Shown: one piece after another, positions 42,312 through 53,164 of the stretch | How positions within the stretch are numbered: the first letter of the stretch is position 1 | Layout: each line of letters opens with the position of its first letter | Origin: Argyresthia goedartella | Taxonomy: Eukaryota > Arthropoda > Insecta > Lepidoptera > Argyresthiidae | Assembly: GCA_949825045.1 (NCBI GenBank) | Contig: OX463818.1 | Span: 30,830,906-30,894,905, forward strand | Direction of reading: 5' to 3' | Length of the DNA stretch: 64,000 nucleotides | The notes under the pieces: generated by a model | What the model was told of the DNA's origin: nothing | The model's database searches: none | What the model saw: only the letters and a program-made list of their open reading frames with translations | Program-made: the position numbers and the translations under genes

Positions 42312-42362
42312 GAGAGGTTTGGCCTAGCGGGTAGTGACCCTGCCGCTCCAGCTTACGGGGGT
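42312..42362 (+). mobile_element. SINE-A2 head scrap
   Basis: GAGGTTTGGCCTAGCGGGTA then GTGACCCTGCC matches the head at 14761; it ends there. Confidence 0.55.
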
Positions 42363-42364
42363 TT

Positions 42365-42690
42365 GAATAATAATATCACTCGAGGGTTTTAATGCCTAAT
42401 TATGTACAGTTACATACACTAGTTTATCTACACACATATCACAAGCTCTCTTTGATGTGTTCAGGAATCACATGTTGGACCGGCATTGCGGCATTGATCA
42501 TTGCTCTGCAGTTGTTTAGCTTGTTCTGTAGTACCAACTTCACAGACAAACTAGGGACAGCACGCAGGCGGGCGTCGGCGTTTGAACTTTGAATGTCATA
42601 ATTTCACAAATTTTGGTACATTATGGTCTTAACGTGCGGTTTTTAGACGCAGTAAAGAGGGTTTATGATACGTGTGTGGATAAAATATTT
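42365..42690 (+). repeat. Rep-D copy 4
   Basis: ATCACTCGAGGGTTTTAATG then CCTAATTATGTACAG to TTATGATACGTGTGTGGATA. Internal deletion relative to copy 3 near 42625. Confidence 0.65.
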
Positions 42691-43159
42691 TGTGTTTTAA
42701 AAAACCTTTCCCTCCCCTGATCTTCTCACTTAATAAATGAACAGCCCCTTACCACATACAACACGAAACTAACTGTACATATATTTAAGCCTTATTGCAA
42801 TAAGCTAGAGTGTGTTTCTGTAGAGTGCTTCAAGTTTTGTTGCCTGTCAAAGGGGAAGAATTCATTAATCATACAAGAATATTCATTAGTTGTTTGTACA
42901 AAGAGATTAAAGTGATAGTGTTTGAATGCTTTTGACGTGGTAAGGTAAAGATCATAACATTACATAACTTATCCACTGAGATGTCTCAGTATTTTATGAA
43001 ACCGGTTGGAAACGCGCGTATGGTACTCATCGAGGACTGTTCAGTGGTTATGGTCGAATGCACAAAGTTCTTCTCAAATTATGTGCAACTTAAGCGATGT
43101 TTTCCGTAAAAGCTTGGCTTTGGGTGACAGTCAGCCATTGAGTTGGCAGTGTATAAACA
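42691..43159. other. No recognisable feature
   Basis: Unassigned. Confidence 0.4.
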
Positions 43160-43332
43160 TAAACATAACACTGGCCCCACACTAGGATACTCTGTGTCAT
43201 GGGAACCAGAAACAGCGACACCACACACATAAACATCCAAGACCTTGTTTTTTTTATTTTATTTCCAGCCGGGGATCGAACCCAGGACCTCTTGCATGGT
43301 AGGCAGAGCTACAACCGCAGCGCCACAGAGGC
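43160..43332 (-). mobile_element. SINE-B copy
   Basis: Reverse complement: tail CCTAGTGTGGGGCCAGTG; B box GGTTCGATCCCCGGCTGG; head GCCTCTGTGGCGCTGCGGTT. Confidence 0.8.
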
Positions 43333-43450
43333 AACTGTGCCGTTTAACCTCTTGAATACCACCGGCGCCACTTTTCGTTATAGGTTTTAAATTTTATTTC
43401 CATGGCATAAGGTCCACAATCGCGACTCGCCCCAACTCCACGGTTTTTAA

Positions 43451-43850
43451 GGTGATACGAAAAAAATGGGGTTTTTGTCGAATCCATTTACCACTATTAA
43501 GTCATCTGCAGATTTGATTTTTGGGTTAACGTTTATTGCGTATTTGATTAAGATTCTCAATGAAGGAAAACGCGATTGGGAGAAATTTTCTCGATAGAAT
43601 TTAATTATGAAAATACATCTAAATTGTTTAATTTTTTACTGTTATTCTGAAATACTAACTTATTTCATTGCGGAATTGCATTCAAAATGTGGATATTATG
43701 TATGCGTAAATTCTCCTTGAAAATATTTTTGACAAAATTTATTTATTATTATTTGACAAAAGCGTACTTTATTTTTAAACAATTTTTATATGGTTTGGTA
43801 CGTTATTTCAGTTTGAGTCGAGCGCATTGTTTGCGCTCTCTTTTTTTTCT
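43451..43850 (+). mobile_element. MITE-T subfamily K
   Basis: Preceded by TTAA (43447-43450). GGTGATACGAAAAAAATGGG, ATTTGATTTTTGGGTTAACG and a CGATAGAATTTAATTATGAA block match MITE-T; the right third diverges to CGAGCGCATTGTTTGCGCTC. The other K copy (56355-56731) breaks at the same point, so this may be its true second end. Confidence 0.65.
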
Positions 43851-43917
43851 TACGTGAAAATAATTAACGCTGTCACTTTCGTTTAACATTCGTATTCTCT
43901 TCTTCGTCTTTTATAAA

Positions 43918-44306
43918 TGTCACCGGAAGATAGTCAAAACCTTCAGTTCATTGAATTTGAATTCTAAACTCTGTTGTTCTGGTTTACTATCGACAGATAG
44001 TGAACCAGAACGACAGTGCTTAGAATTTACGTTTCTTTTGCTCTTCATGTCAACCTAACACAAAGACTATTCGGTGGCTTCGCTGCGCTCGCTAAGCTCC
44101 CGCAGTGTTTGCCCTGGTATTTCGTTTGCAATTCAAGTTTAAACCAGTTTAAATATTTAACGGTTTTAACCGTTAGTTGATCAACTACCGCGTTATATAG
44201 TAGGTACGCAGTACGCTACAGTTTACTAACTGTCGATAGTTGACCAACTTACGAGAAAAAAACCGTTAGTTGATCAACTGACGGTTTTGACTATCTTACG
44301 GTGACA
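43918..44306 (-). mobile_element. MITE-H copy
   Basis: TGTCACCGGAAGATAGTCAA and TTGACTATCTTACGGTGACA ends. AACCGTTAGTTGATCAACT motifs flank the core. The core in reverse contains GCTTCGCTGCGCTCGCTAAG and TGTTTGCCCTGGTATTTCGT. No clear TSD. Confidence 0.75.
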
Positions 44307-44367
44307 TATATATTTTTTTGTATCACCTTATGAGAGATCTCGTGAATATATCTATGTATCTAGTATA

Positions 44368-44890
44368 TCTATGTCCGTGGTCTAGTGGGTTTCACGCTCG
44401 CTTCTCATACGGCTTCGAATCTGGTGCTGATCATGTACCAATGAGTTATGTCATTTATGTACCGACGTTAAACGGACGTTTGTGACGGTGATGGAAAACA
44501 TTATGGGGAAACCTTCTTTAGGTATCTCCATTTCTGCTGCGATAGCTGTCACGCTAAATGGAGTATTAACTAACGGCTAGTATTTAATCGCACATCAAAA
44601 ATACTGATTTGCACAGCAAAAAAGGATCAGCGAAAACACTTTTTATGTGTACTCAAGTTTATGTTTTAAGCATTTTTTGTTGTTCTTGTATCTTCAACCT
44701 AACACGAAGGATAAAGGGGGCTTCGCTTCGCTCATCCCCTTTACCCTTCACCTAAGCTACCGCAGCATTTTGCAGATATTTGCTGTGCAAATCAGTATTT
44801 TTTATGTGCATTTTAATATTTACTATAACTAACTGATTGTGCCTCTGCCACCCCTTACGGGAAAAGGCGTGAAGTTGTGACCTTGTCGCT
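44368..44890 (+). mobile_element. SINE-G, split by MITE-C
   Basis: Head GTCCGTGGTCTAGTGGGTTT (A box) with a decayed B box GGCTTCGAATCTGG, then ACCAATGAGTTATG, ACGGACGTTTGTGACGGTGA and GAGTATTAACTAAC. After the insertion it continues TGATTGTGCCTCTGCCACCC and GGGAAAAGGCGTGA. Confidence 0.75.
44575..44824 (-). mobile_element. MITE-C copy 5, 9-bp TSD
   Basis: Starts GGCTAGTATTTAATCGCACA and ends with the inverse TIR. Flanks TTAACTAAC (44566-44574) and ATAACTAAC (44825-44833) agree at 8 of 9. Inserted in SINE-G. Confidence 0.8.
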
Positions 44891-45126
44891 CGGGGGCTCT
44901 TAAAAGTGCATCGCGAATTTCAACCTTATGCCATGGTAATTGCGTGAAAAACCTATGAGAAATTAATTGTTCTGAGGGTGTCCTTACCCGTGTTTTGTAC
45001 CGTGTAGGAAGCAGGATTAATTACGCGTCAAAAAGTATGCGAAACGAACTTACAGTGACTCCTAAACAAGGTTAATTTTATATGAACTCGGAACACTTTT
45101 TTACTCTGGTTCTTATTCCTGCTTGA

Positions 45127-46108
45127 GCCAGAGACGGACCTTCATATAACGTTATTATCCTCATAACGTTATGCATCATAGCGCCATGGAAGGCTAAGAC
45201 GCCTTTACCTAACATTATAACTCCTTAACGTTTTTTTACAGTTACGTCATTAGCACAACATAACGTTATAAATATGGTTATCATAACGTTATAGGGCATC
45301 CCTTTCACACTCCGTCGTTGCAGTCCATCTTTTGCCCGCACCGCGCTCGTGAGTAGTGTAGGTACCTAAACAACACACAGCAGACATAGCGTCCGTCAAC
45401 AGCGCAATAACTTTATTCATAACGTTTTTTTTATTTCGTTATGTTTCTCTTACAGTTTTGTTATCATAACGTTATTATAGCGCTACAATAACTATCAATA
45501 CTATAATATGGCTATCCAATTCAACAACATATCAATATTATTTTTAAATCCTAAGAGATAACACTCGATTTCGGTGAAAAACCTTCTACGGTTTTCATGT
45601 AACTCTTGTTTTTTATGCTTATTTGTGATTACAATCAAGAAATTATGAATTGATTTATTTTTTCCATACAGTTCCCATTAACATAATAATGATTTCAAAC
45701 ACTACGATTTAAGGCAAGGATATCTTCATAACATATATTTTTTCTGGTTTTGGAAAGTGTCTCCTTTAGGAGAAATAACGCTTCAAAGATAGGCAATTCA
45801 CAATAGCCCAGTCTTAAGTGGGCCTTATAAATGATATGGAAGAAGCATAGTTATACATATAGGAGTGGCACGTCATATCGTGTCATGCTACGCCAAGCCT
45901 ATAGATTACTTGATAAAACACTTGTCACTTAGTTGGGGGCCCAGGCTAAGGCTACACCTTTCTGTAACCACATTAACACCCCGTGTATGTATCTAAAATG
46001 TATAAAATCCCTCGGGAAATACAGCTCAAGTGGAGCAAGTAATTCAGAAACGAATTGATTATAACGTTACATAACACAATATAGCGTTATATTTTATAAG
46101 CTTATGAA
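45127..46108. mobile_element. Possible TIR element rich in ATAACGTTAT palindromes
   Basis: GGACCTTCATATAACG near the left and GCTTATGAAGGTCTGG at the right are inverse. AACGTTA occurs at least six times in between (45154-45290, near 45466 and 46065), plus AACGTTT twice. No coding. The part 45736-45830 also resembles 54930-55040. Limits uncertain. Confidence 0.4.
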
Positions 46109-46496
46109 GGTCTGGATGTAGGCATGTTGGTTGGCTCGACGGCGATGTGCTAAAAATCAATACTTGTATTGCGACAGTGATAACAGAGCTATTTGCAGCT
46201 TATCGTGTTGGTTGTGGATTCTAGATAAGTGGCCACTATTTGCATAAACTGGCCGGTATTAGGAGGATTTGTGCTAGTGTTGCACCATCAGATACGGCTG
46301 GGCACACCGACACCGAAACTTGGAGTTTCACCTTGGGCTTACTCTCAGGGGAATACGATTCTAATGTGAAATGATTTTCACATTTACCGATAAGGGACTA
46401 ACAGAGCAACAAAACTTAATATTTTTATAATCCTTACATTGGTAACAAGTACATACATTCAAAAGGACATAAATTCAAATCAAAAATTCAAAAAAA
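46109..46496. other. No recognisable feature
   Basis: Unassigned. Confidence 0.4.
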
Positions 46497-47045
46497 TATT
46501 TTCGAAAATATAATGTATGTACGCAAGAACCTTACAACATTTTCCAAACTTAGCGATAGCTGTAATGTTAACCTAAGAAATAATCACAGACTATGTGCGC
46601 CCCGTTTTAGACTCGCGAAGGTTAGCAATTCTTTCAAGGGTCAGTGCATTCTCTACTACAATAAGATACCTCTGGAGATTTTGAAATTGCCATTTGAGCA
46701 ATTTAAAAAGCATGTCAAAGCGACTTTGTCGAAAAAGGGATATTACAATGTTCAAGATTACTTAAATGACAGGACTGTATGGGGTTAATCTGGCTCAACA
46801 CAGACCTTGCTGTTAATAATTTTGTAATTATTTATTCCAGCTTATTAAATAAAAATAAATCATAATTGTATTAGTTAAGCACAACCTATTTTTAAAAGAG
46901 ATCTAAAAATCAATCTGTGGGAGTTTCTACGCCCTTCTTCTCCCACAGTGGTCCAATATAGAGAAGAGGCAAAAAATGACGTTTGCTAAGAATATGTAAA
47001 TATCTACAGTAATAAAGTACTTTTGAGTTTGAGTTTGAGTTTGAT
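46497..47045 (+). pseudogene. LINE-Y 3' end, copy B
   Basis: 5'-truncated copy joining LINE-Y at the ATTTTCGAAAATATAATG position (25692 in copy A). It keeps 91 codons in frame to the probable natural C-terminus QDYLNDRTVWG (stop at 46786-46788), which is lost by frameshift in copy A. The 3' UTR has the stem-loop 46915-46948 and ends in TTGAGT repeats (47023-47043). Confidence 0.85.
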
Positions 47046-47902
47046 CTAGCGCGAAATTGTAAAGACATATGTTATGATAAACAGATTTTGTGATATAACT
47101 TCGGGAATCTAAACTTAGTAACAAGAAACATCTGCTTTAATACTCCTATTTTTAACCGACTACAGCGAAGCCAAAAGGAGGGTTATTTAATTGCACGATA
47201 TGTATGTATGTATGTTTATTTGAGTCATCAGAACATCTAAACTACTTTTCAGGATTTGACAAATTGAGGTATTGTTAGAAACGTCTTCATTGTCCGCTAG
47301 TTATTGGCAATGTGACGTTACATTCCATTCCATATCGTGCCCTCAACAGGACAAACAGTCATCAGTCATGGATTTATAAAAAAGTATTTGAAAAGGGCCT
47401 TGTTGGGTATCAAATTAAACGGCTTAATTAGCACATTACAATTATATATATTATTAGTACTTTTTGTCCTGTGCGTAACTTGAGATTTACAAATGGCTGT
47501 TTTCTAATCCGTCGCCTTAACTAAGTAGGTTCTACAAACACACGATTACACAATGGATACTGTTCTGTAATAAATAAAATTAGATAGTTCAGCCTACAAA
47601 ATATTTTTTTACCCGTATTCATAAAAAGGTGGTTCTCAGTTTGACCCGTATGTTTTTATGTATGTTTGTCCGCGATTATCTCCCGTTTGGCCGATTTCGT
47701 TGCGGTTTCCAGAAAAAATATTTGTTTCATTCTGGAGAAGGTCTTGATCAACTTTGAAGGCGGTTCCCTTTTTTTAATAAATAAATTATTTTATCAGTCA
47801 TTGAATATGAACTGATTTTTTGTTTGATGGTGTTGTGTAGAGGTAAAAAATACCCCCTCTTTAATTGTGCCTTAAAGGCTGTTCCATCCAACTCTTTATA
47901 TT
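47046..47902. other. No recognisable gene
   Basis: Near 47155, ACCGACTACAGCGAAGCCAA then AGGAGGGTTATTT resembles 54046-54075 (CCGACTGCGCCAGAAGGAGG), a probable shared repeat piece. Otherwise unassigned. Confidence 0.4.
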
Positions 47903-48795
47903 ACGTCTCTTCGTTGGCCCCATGTACGTAGGAGGGAGTAGTCAGTTCGACGTCTCTTCGTTGGCCCCATGTACGTAGGAGGGAGTAGTCAGTTCGACGT
48001 CTCTTCGTTGGCCCCATGTACGTAGGAGGGAGTAGTCAGTTCGACGTCTCTTCGTTGGCCCCATGTACGTAGGAGGGAGTAGTCAGTTCGACGTCTCTTC
48101 GTTGGCCCCATGTACGTAGGAGGGAGTAGTCAGTTCGACGTCTCTTCATTGGCCCCATGCACGTAGGAGGGAGTAGTCAGTTCGACGTCTCTTCGTTGGC
48201 CCCATGTACGTAGGAGGGAGTAGTCAGTTCGACGTCTCTTCATTGGCCCCATGCACGTAGGAGGGAGTAGTCAGTTCGACGTCTCTTCGTTGGCCCCATG
48301 TACGTAGGAGGGAGTAGTCAGTTCGACGTCTCTTCATTGGCCCCATGCACGTAGGAGGGAGTAGTCAGTTCGACGTCTCTTCGTTGGCCCCATGTACGTA
48401 GGAGGGAGTAGTCAGTTCGACGTCTCTTCATTGGCCCCATGCACGTAGGAGGGAGTAGTCAGTTCGACGTCTCTTCGTTGGCCCCATGTACGTAGGAGGG
48501 AGTAGTCAGTTCGACGTCTCTTCGTTGGCCCCATGTACGTAGGAGGGAGTAGTCAGTTCGACGTCTCTTCATTGGCCCCATGCACGTAGGAGGGAGTAGT
48601 CAGTTCGACGTCTCTTCGTTGGCCCCATGTACGTAGGAGGGAGTAGTCAGTTCGACGTCTCTTCGTTGGCCCCATGTACGTAGGAGGGAGTAGTCAGTTC
48701 GATGTCTCTTCGTTGGCCCCATGCACGTAGGACGAAGTAGTCAGTTCGACGTCTCTTCGTTGGCCCCATGTACGTAGGAGGGAGTAGTCAGTTCG
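47903..48795. repeat. Tandem array, 19 x 47 bp
   Basis: The unit starts ACGTCTCTTCGTTGGCCCCA and ends GTAGTCAGTTCG; every unit is 47 bp, giving exactly 893 bp. Two main variants differ at two sites (CGTTGGCCCCATGTACG, type 1; CATTGGCCCCATGCACG, type 2), plus one odd unit at 48702. Order: 1 1 1 1 1 2 1 2 1 2 1 2 1 1 2 1 1 odd 1. Not coding: 47 is not a multiple of three. Confidence 0.97.
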
Positions 48796-48956
48796 ACTGC
48801 GAGTTTTTCAGACAAGATGTGTACTGTTTGCTGTAGTATCTTGTCTCTTCATTGACTGAGTCCATAGTTAGATGATCTCTGGATTTCTGATGAATCAGAT
48901 AGGAGATTTTTTCAACGTAGGATTCTGGGCTCTTAATATTTTTAACAAAAATCAAC

Positions 48957-49180
48957 AAATTAATAATTTTGTAATTATTTATTCCTGCTTATTAATTATG
49001 ATAATTCATATTATAATATTTGTATTAGTTAAGCCCAAGCAATTTTTAAAAGAGATCTAAAAATCAATCTGTGGAATTTGCTTTGCCCTCCTTCTCCCAC
49101 AGTGGTCCAATGTAGAGAAGTGGCACAAAATGTCGATTGTTAAGCTGATATCGCTGATATAAGTAAATATCTACAGTAAT
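48957..49180 (+). mobile_element. LINE-Y 3' UTR, copy C
   Basis: AATTAATAATTTTGTAATTA through ACAGTGGTCCAATGTAGAGA to ACAGTAATAAAGACATTTGG and TTTGGAA repeats. One arm of the stem-loop (49069-49102) has mutated. Confidence 0.8.
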
Positions 49181-49934
49181 AAAGACATTTGGAATTTGGA
49201 ATTTGAATTTGCAAAGGAAAGGGAAGTTCTCAATTCGTCGGGATATTTTCTGTGTTTTCAATACACTTATCACTGTTATCACAGACAGTGTAGAATAGGT
49301 TCTTTAGAAATCTGAAATTTGAATTAGAATTAGAAATTATTAATTTCCAAATAAACTTAATTTCTAGAACTTACAAGAAATCATCAAAAGTGGCATGTAT
49401 AAGATTAGTAGGTAAGTGAGTTGTTGTAGTGAGTAGTGTTGTGCTCCCCCTACTGCAGTATATCCAATATAACAGCCAACTTGACAGATGTCAATCTCAG
49501 CCTGTTAGTGAAGGGATATTGCTCATAAAAATCGATAAATCAAAATAATCGATACACCCTTTAAACATTTGTGAATAGACAATATAGTTGAAAATGAAAT
49601 AATTATATCCCTAAGTACGGATATCAGTGATGACGATGACAACTCTTCTGTTAGTTCAACTGAATAAACAATTTCGATTCTTTCCGATTGTTTTGGTAAC
49701 ATCCCTAGTGTTAAAAAAGTGGATTTTATGAAGTTTTCGGTTTGCTATCAAGTTGCTTCTTAGTATGGATAGACTATAGTGCAAGACTGTATGAGGGCAG
49801 AGCATTGCTCTTCTCACAGAACGAACAAGTAGAAGAATTGTCTGGGTTTACATTACAGCAGAGGTAATAAAAGTAGAAGAGTGCGATGAAAAGTTAGTAA
49901 ATTTAGCCTCACTGTCAAAAGAATAAAGTATATT
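49181..49934. other. No recognisable feature
   Basis: Unassigned. Confidence 0.4.
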
Positions 49935-50142
49935 ATACAGGTTGTTACTTTCACTATGAGACCGATTATCAGATAATTTTTCACAATTCCATACATTTTG
50001 GGCCGAGCAGTCAGCCGATTTGTATGGACAAGTGAATAATAAAGTTGTTCTGATCGAATCGGTTTCGTAGTGAAATTTGTTCAGAACGATGTTCCTAACA
50101 AGTCCCTAAAATATGACTACACCTTTCTGTTACAACGTGTAT
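49935..50142 (+). mobile_element. FB-F foldback element
   Basis: ATACAGGTTGTTAC at the left and CTGTTACAACGTGTAT at the right are inverse. The right arm is the fullest in the window: GTTGTTCTGATCGAATCGGT, TCAGAACGATGTTCCTAACA, AAAATATGACTACACCTTTC. The left arm is partly deleted. Confidence 0.65.
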
Positions 50143-50150
50143 ATTTATAT

Positions 50151-50402
50151 TATACTAGCTGATCCCCGCAACTTCAACTGCGTGTTCATAGGAATTATCA
50201 TAAACCGAGATAACGTTACCCTCCATCTGGTGCAGTCGGATGAAAAGTATCCTATATGTTAATCTAGCTCATAAACTACTCCTTTGCTAAATTTCATTCA
50301 AATCCGATCGGCCGTTTTAGCGTGATTGAGGAACAAACACAAACATCTGAACATACAAACATCCTAACATCGCTACTTTCACATTTATAATATTAGTTAG
50401 AT
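50151..50402 (+). repeat. TACTAGCTG-family repeat
   Basis: Starts TATACTAGCTGATCCCCGCA and ends CACATTTATAATATTAGTTA, with CGGCCGTTTTAGCGTGATTG in between. This start and end structure is very common in arthropod genomes (from memory); class not assigned. Confidence 0.65.
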
Positions 50403-50423
50403 AGATTAAACTTATTATATTAA

Positions 50424-50655
50424 GGAAAATATTTAACTGCAGATCAATAATACTGATTTGCACTGCAAATATAGTGATTTTTTCAGCAAATATCGGCAAA
50501 ATACTGCGGTAGTTTGGGTGAAGGGTAATCCTTTATCCTTCGTTTTAGGTTGAACATATAAGAACAACAAATATACTTAAAACATAAAAAGTGTTTTTGC
50601 TGATCCTTTTTTGCTGTGAAAATCAGTATTTTTGATGTGCGATTAAATACTAGCC
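50424..50655 (+). mobile_element. MITE-C copy 6, 9-bp TSD
   Basis: GGAAAATATTTAACTGCAGA to GATGTGCGATTAAATACTAG and CC. Flanks TTATATTAA (50415-50423) and ATATATTAA (50656-50664) agree at 8 of 9. The maT copy 2 TA site follows directly. Confidence 0.8.
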
Positions 50656-50666
50656 ATATATTAATA

Positions 50667-51975
50667 CACAGTCAGGTCATAAGTTCTGTCACACAATAAA
50701 AACTTTTGAATTTAGAACGCTGGCCACAAAAAAGTTTATTGAATTCGAATTTCGAATTTTTCATGAAAATAAAAATGTGTACTTCTTAGAATTTTCCTCA
50801 TTTTTAAATATGGAGTGGACACTTAAAGAAGACCGTGTCGTAGCTATTGCGTTGCATCGTTGCGGTTACGCGCCAATTCAGATTTTCGACTTACTGAAAA
50901 ATTTTAATATAACCAAAAGATTCGTTTATCGTACCATAAAACGATACAATGAAGACTCTAGTGTAGATGACAGGTCAAGAAGTGGTCGCCCTCGCTCTGT
51001 TAGGACTCCAGCAGTGATAAAAGCTGTGAAGGCGCGAATTCAAAGAAATACCATACGTAAGCAGAAACTGTTGGCCCTTCAAATGGGGTTAAGCAGGACC
51101 ACGGTGAAAAGGATGTTAAATGAAGACTTAGGGCTTAGGGCATATCGAAGAAAAACAGGACATCGTTTGAACGCGCGTTTAATGGACCTGAGACTGAAGA
51201 GATGCCGCGCTTTGTTGAAGCGGTACGCGGGAAAAAAGCATCGGGAAATTCTTTTTTCGGATGAAAAAATTTTCACCGTGGAAGAGAGCTACAACAAACA
51301 AAATGATAAGGTGTACGCACACAGCAGTGAAGAAGCGAGCAACCGTATTCCGCATGTCCAACGAGGTCATTTTCCATCCTCGCTCATGGTTTGGTTGGGA
51401 GTCTCTTATTGGGGCTTAACTGAGGTACATTTTTGTGAGAAAGGAGTAAAAACGAATGCAGTTGTGTATCAAAATACAGTCCTCAAGAACCTTGTGGAAC
51501 CTGTTTCTCATACCATGTTTAATAACAGGCACTGGGTATTCCAACAAGATTCTGCGCCAGCTCATAGAGCGAAAAGCACACAAGACTGGCTGGCGGCGCG
51601 TGAAATCGACTTCATCCTTCACGAAGACTGGCCCTCCTCCAGTCCAGATTTGAGTCCGTTAGATTACAAGATATGGCAACACTTGGAGGAAAAGGCCTGC
51701 TCAAAGCCTCATCCTGATTTGGAGTCACTCAAGGCATCCTTGATTAAGGCAGCCGCCGATATTGACATGGACCTCGTTCGTGCTGCGATAGACGACTGGC
51801 CGCGCAGAATAAAGGCCTGTATTCAAAATCGCGGGGGTCATTTTGAATAAACTTTATTACCATAAGAATCTATGTTTTATTAAGTTTATTTTGCTATATA
51901 AATGTTTACATAAATGATAAACATGTCTAAATTATTTCATATTGCACATGTGACAGAACTTATGACCTGACTATG
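50667..51975 (+). mobile_element. maT-type (DD37D) transposon, copy 2, complete
   Basis: 1309-bp element: 26-bp TIRs at 50667-50692 (CACAGTCAGGTCATAAGTTC) and 51950-51975, TA duplicated at 50665-50666 and 51976-51977. It has an uninterrupted transposase gene and all the parts expected of an autonomous member. Confidence 0.95.
50810..51850 (+). CDS. maT-family (Tc1/mariner superfamily) transposase, intact
   Basis: 346 residues, the usual mariner/maT length, from the first ATG (MEWTLKEDRV); an in-frame GTG 33 bases upstream would add 11 residues and is unlikely. Residues 19-46 and about 83-118 look like the two helix-turn-helix units that bind the TIRs, joined by a GRPRS motif at 59-63. Catalytic residues are D151 (LFSDEKIF), D247 (VFQQDSAPAHRA) and D285 (SPDLSPLDYKIW), with 37 residues between the last two: the DD37D signature of the maT clade. 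It should cut and paste its element at TA sites in the nucleus. T81, M102, N121, H182 and L270 differ from both sister copies, so an open frame does not guarantee activity. No intron, no obvious promoter. Confidence 0.95.
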   Translation: MEWTLKEDRVVAIALHRCGYAPIQIFDLLKNFNITKRFVYRTIKRYNEDSSVDDRSRSGRPRSVRTPAVIKAVKARIQRNTIRKQKLLALQMGLSRTTVKRMLNEDLGLRAYRRKTGHRLNARLMDLRLKRCRALLKRYAGKKHREILFSDEKIFTVEESYNKQNDKVYAHSSEEASNRIPHVQRGHFPSSLMVWLGVSYWGLTEVHFCEKGVKTNAVVYQNTVLKNLVEPVSHTMFNNRHWVFQQDSAPAHRAKSTQDWLAAREIDFILHEDWPSSSPDLSPLDYKIWQHLEEKACSKPHPDLESLKASLIKAAADIDMDLVRAAIDDWPRRIKACIQNRGGHFE

Positions 51976-52125
51976 TATAATATTAAGATTTGAACAAACG
52001 ATATTCAACATACTGCACTTGTTACTGGACATGACCCCGTCACAATATCTGTGCACTTCAACTTGCCACGTTACTAAGGCGCTCTAAGGTTGTATTGTAT
52101 TTGTATTTATATCCTTATCCCTTTT

Positions 52126-52708
52126 TAGGGTTCCGTAGATAAACAAGGAATCCTTATAGTTTCGTCAAGTCTCTCTGTCCGTTTGTCCGTCCGTATGTCA
52201 CAGCAACTTTATGCAGAAACTATTAGGACTACACAGTTGAAACTTGGTATGTAGATGTATTATGTGAACCGCTTTACGATTTTTATACAAAAATTGAATT
52301 TTTTTTTTCCACCAAACCTGTATGTGTGGGGTATCTATAGATAGGTCTTTAAAAATGACATTGAGGTTCCTCAAACCATTTTTCCTCAAAGTAAATCGTT
52401 AAAGAGACAGACCCTTCCAAAGTGGAAAAATGTGTCCCCCCCCGTCTAACTTTTAAAGTAAGAGATTAAAAAATCTACAAAAAATATATGCTGTATATCT
52501 CAATACACACTTTCAACGAAAATTGGTTTGAACAAAATAATATGGGCAGTTTTTTAGATAAACATTTATTAAAACCGCAAAGATAACTTTGTTATTCATA
52601 CAAACACTATGAAAAACAAAGTTACAACATACTTAGACATCCAGTCATATAATTACTCGCTACAACGGAACCCTTCATTGCCGAGTCCGACTCGCACTTG
52701 GCCACTTT
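52126..52708 (+). repeat. Rep-E-like repeat, second subfamily
   Basis: TAGGGTTCCGTAGATAAACA start, a CCGTTTGTCCGTCCGTATGT run, and the end CGGAACCCTTCATTGCCGAG then TCCGACTCGCACTTGGCC. Termini match Rep-E but the interior is unrelated, so the two share ends only. Confidence 0.65.
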
Positions 52709-52739
52709 TCCTAGAATAGAGGAACCCTGCATACAACCA

Positions 52740-52825
52740 AGCTGCGGCGATAGGCTAGCCACAAAATGGTATTGAATAACCGGCTAAACGTAGCCACAAT
52801 TGGGCTCCTGCCAGCCTGTATCGTA
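52740..52825 (+). mobile_element. SINE-G fragment
   Basis: GCTGCGGCGATAGGCTAGCC and GCCACAATTGGGCTCCTGCC match the SINE-G body and tail. Confidence 0.5.
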
Positions 52826-53164
52826 TCATACGACTTTTTCACATACATTTTAGAGGACTTTGGAGGTCAATGACCTTGACGACGCGTGCCATATCAAATC
52901 CAAAGAATACATTAACACGATAATATACACGGTCTTTCTAAACATTATGTCAGGCTGTAATAAAATTAATGTCTTACTTACGTCAACGCGAAGTCTTACG
53001 TGGCCAACCCTGAACTTGGTTAAGTCGACTCCATTCTGGAACTTAACTAGGTATTACGAGTGGGTGTGTAGTCTAGTGATTAGACGATGTACCATTTATA
53101 TTAAGGCATGAATAACAGCCAATTGAAAATAAGACAAATACAACAAATACGCGACGCAACGTGT
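52826..53164. other. No recognisable feature
   Basis: Unassigned. Confidence 0.4.

Noticed and set aside
41953..42327. 124-codon frame as a gene
   Set aside because: No recognisable domain, and it ends inside a SINE-A2 head.
47903..48795. Possible CRISPR array
   Set aside because: Units are contiguous with no variable spacers, and the context is eukaryotic.
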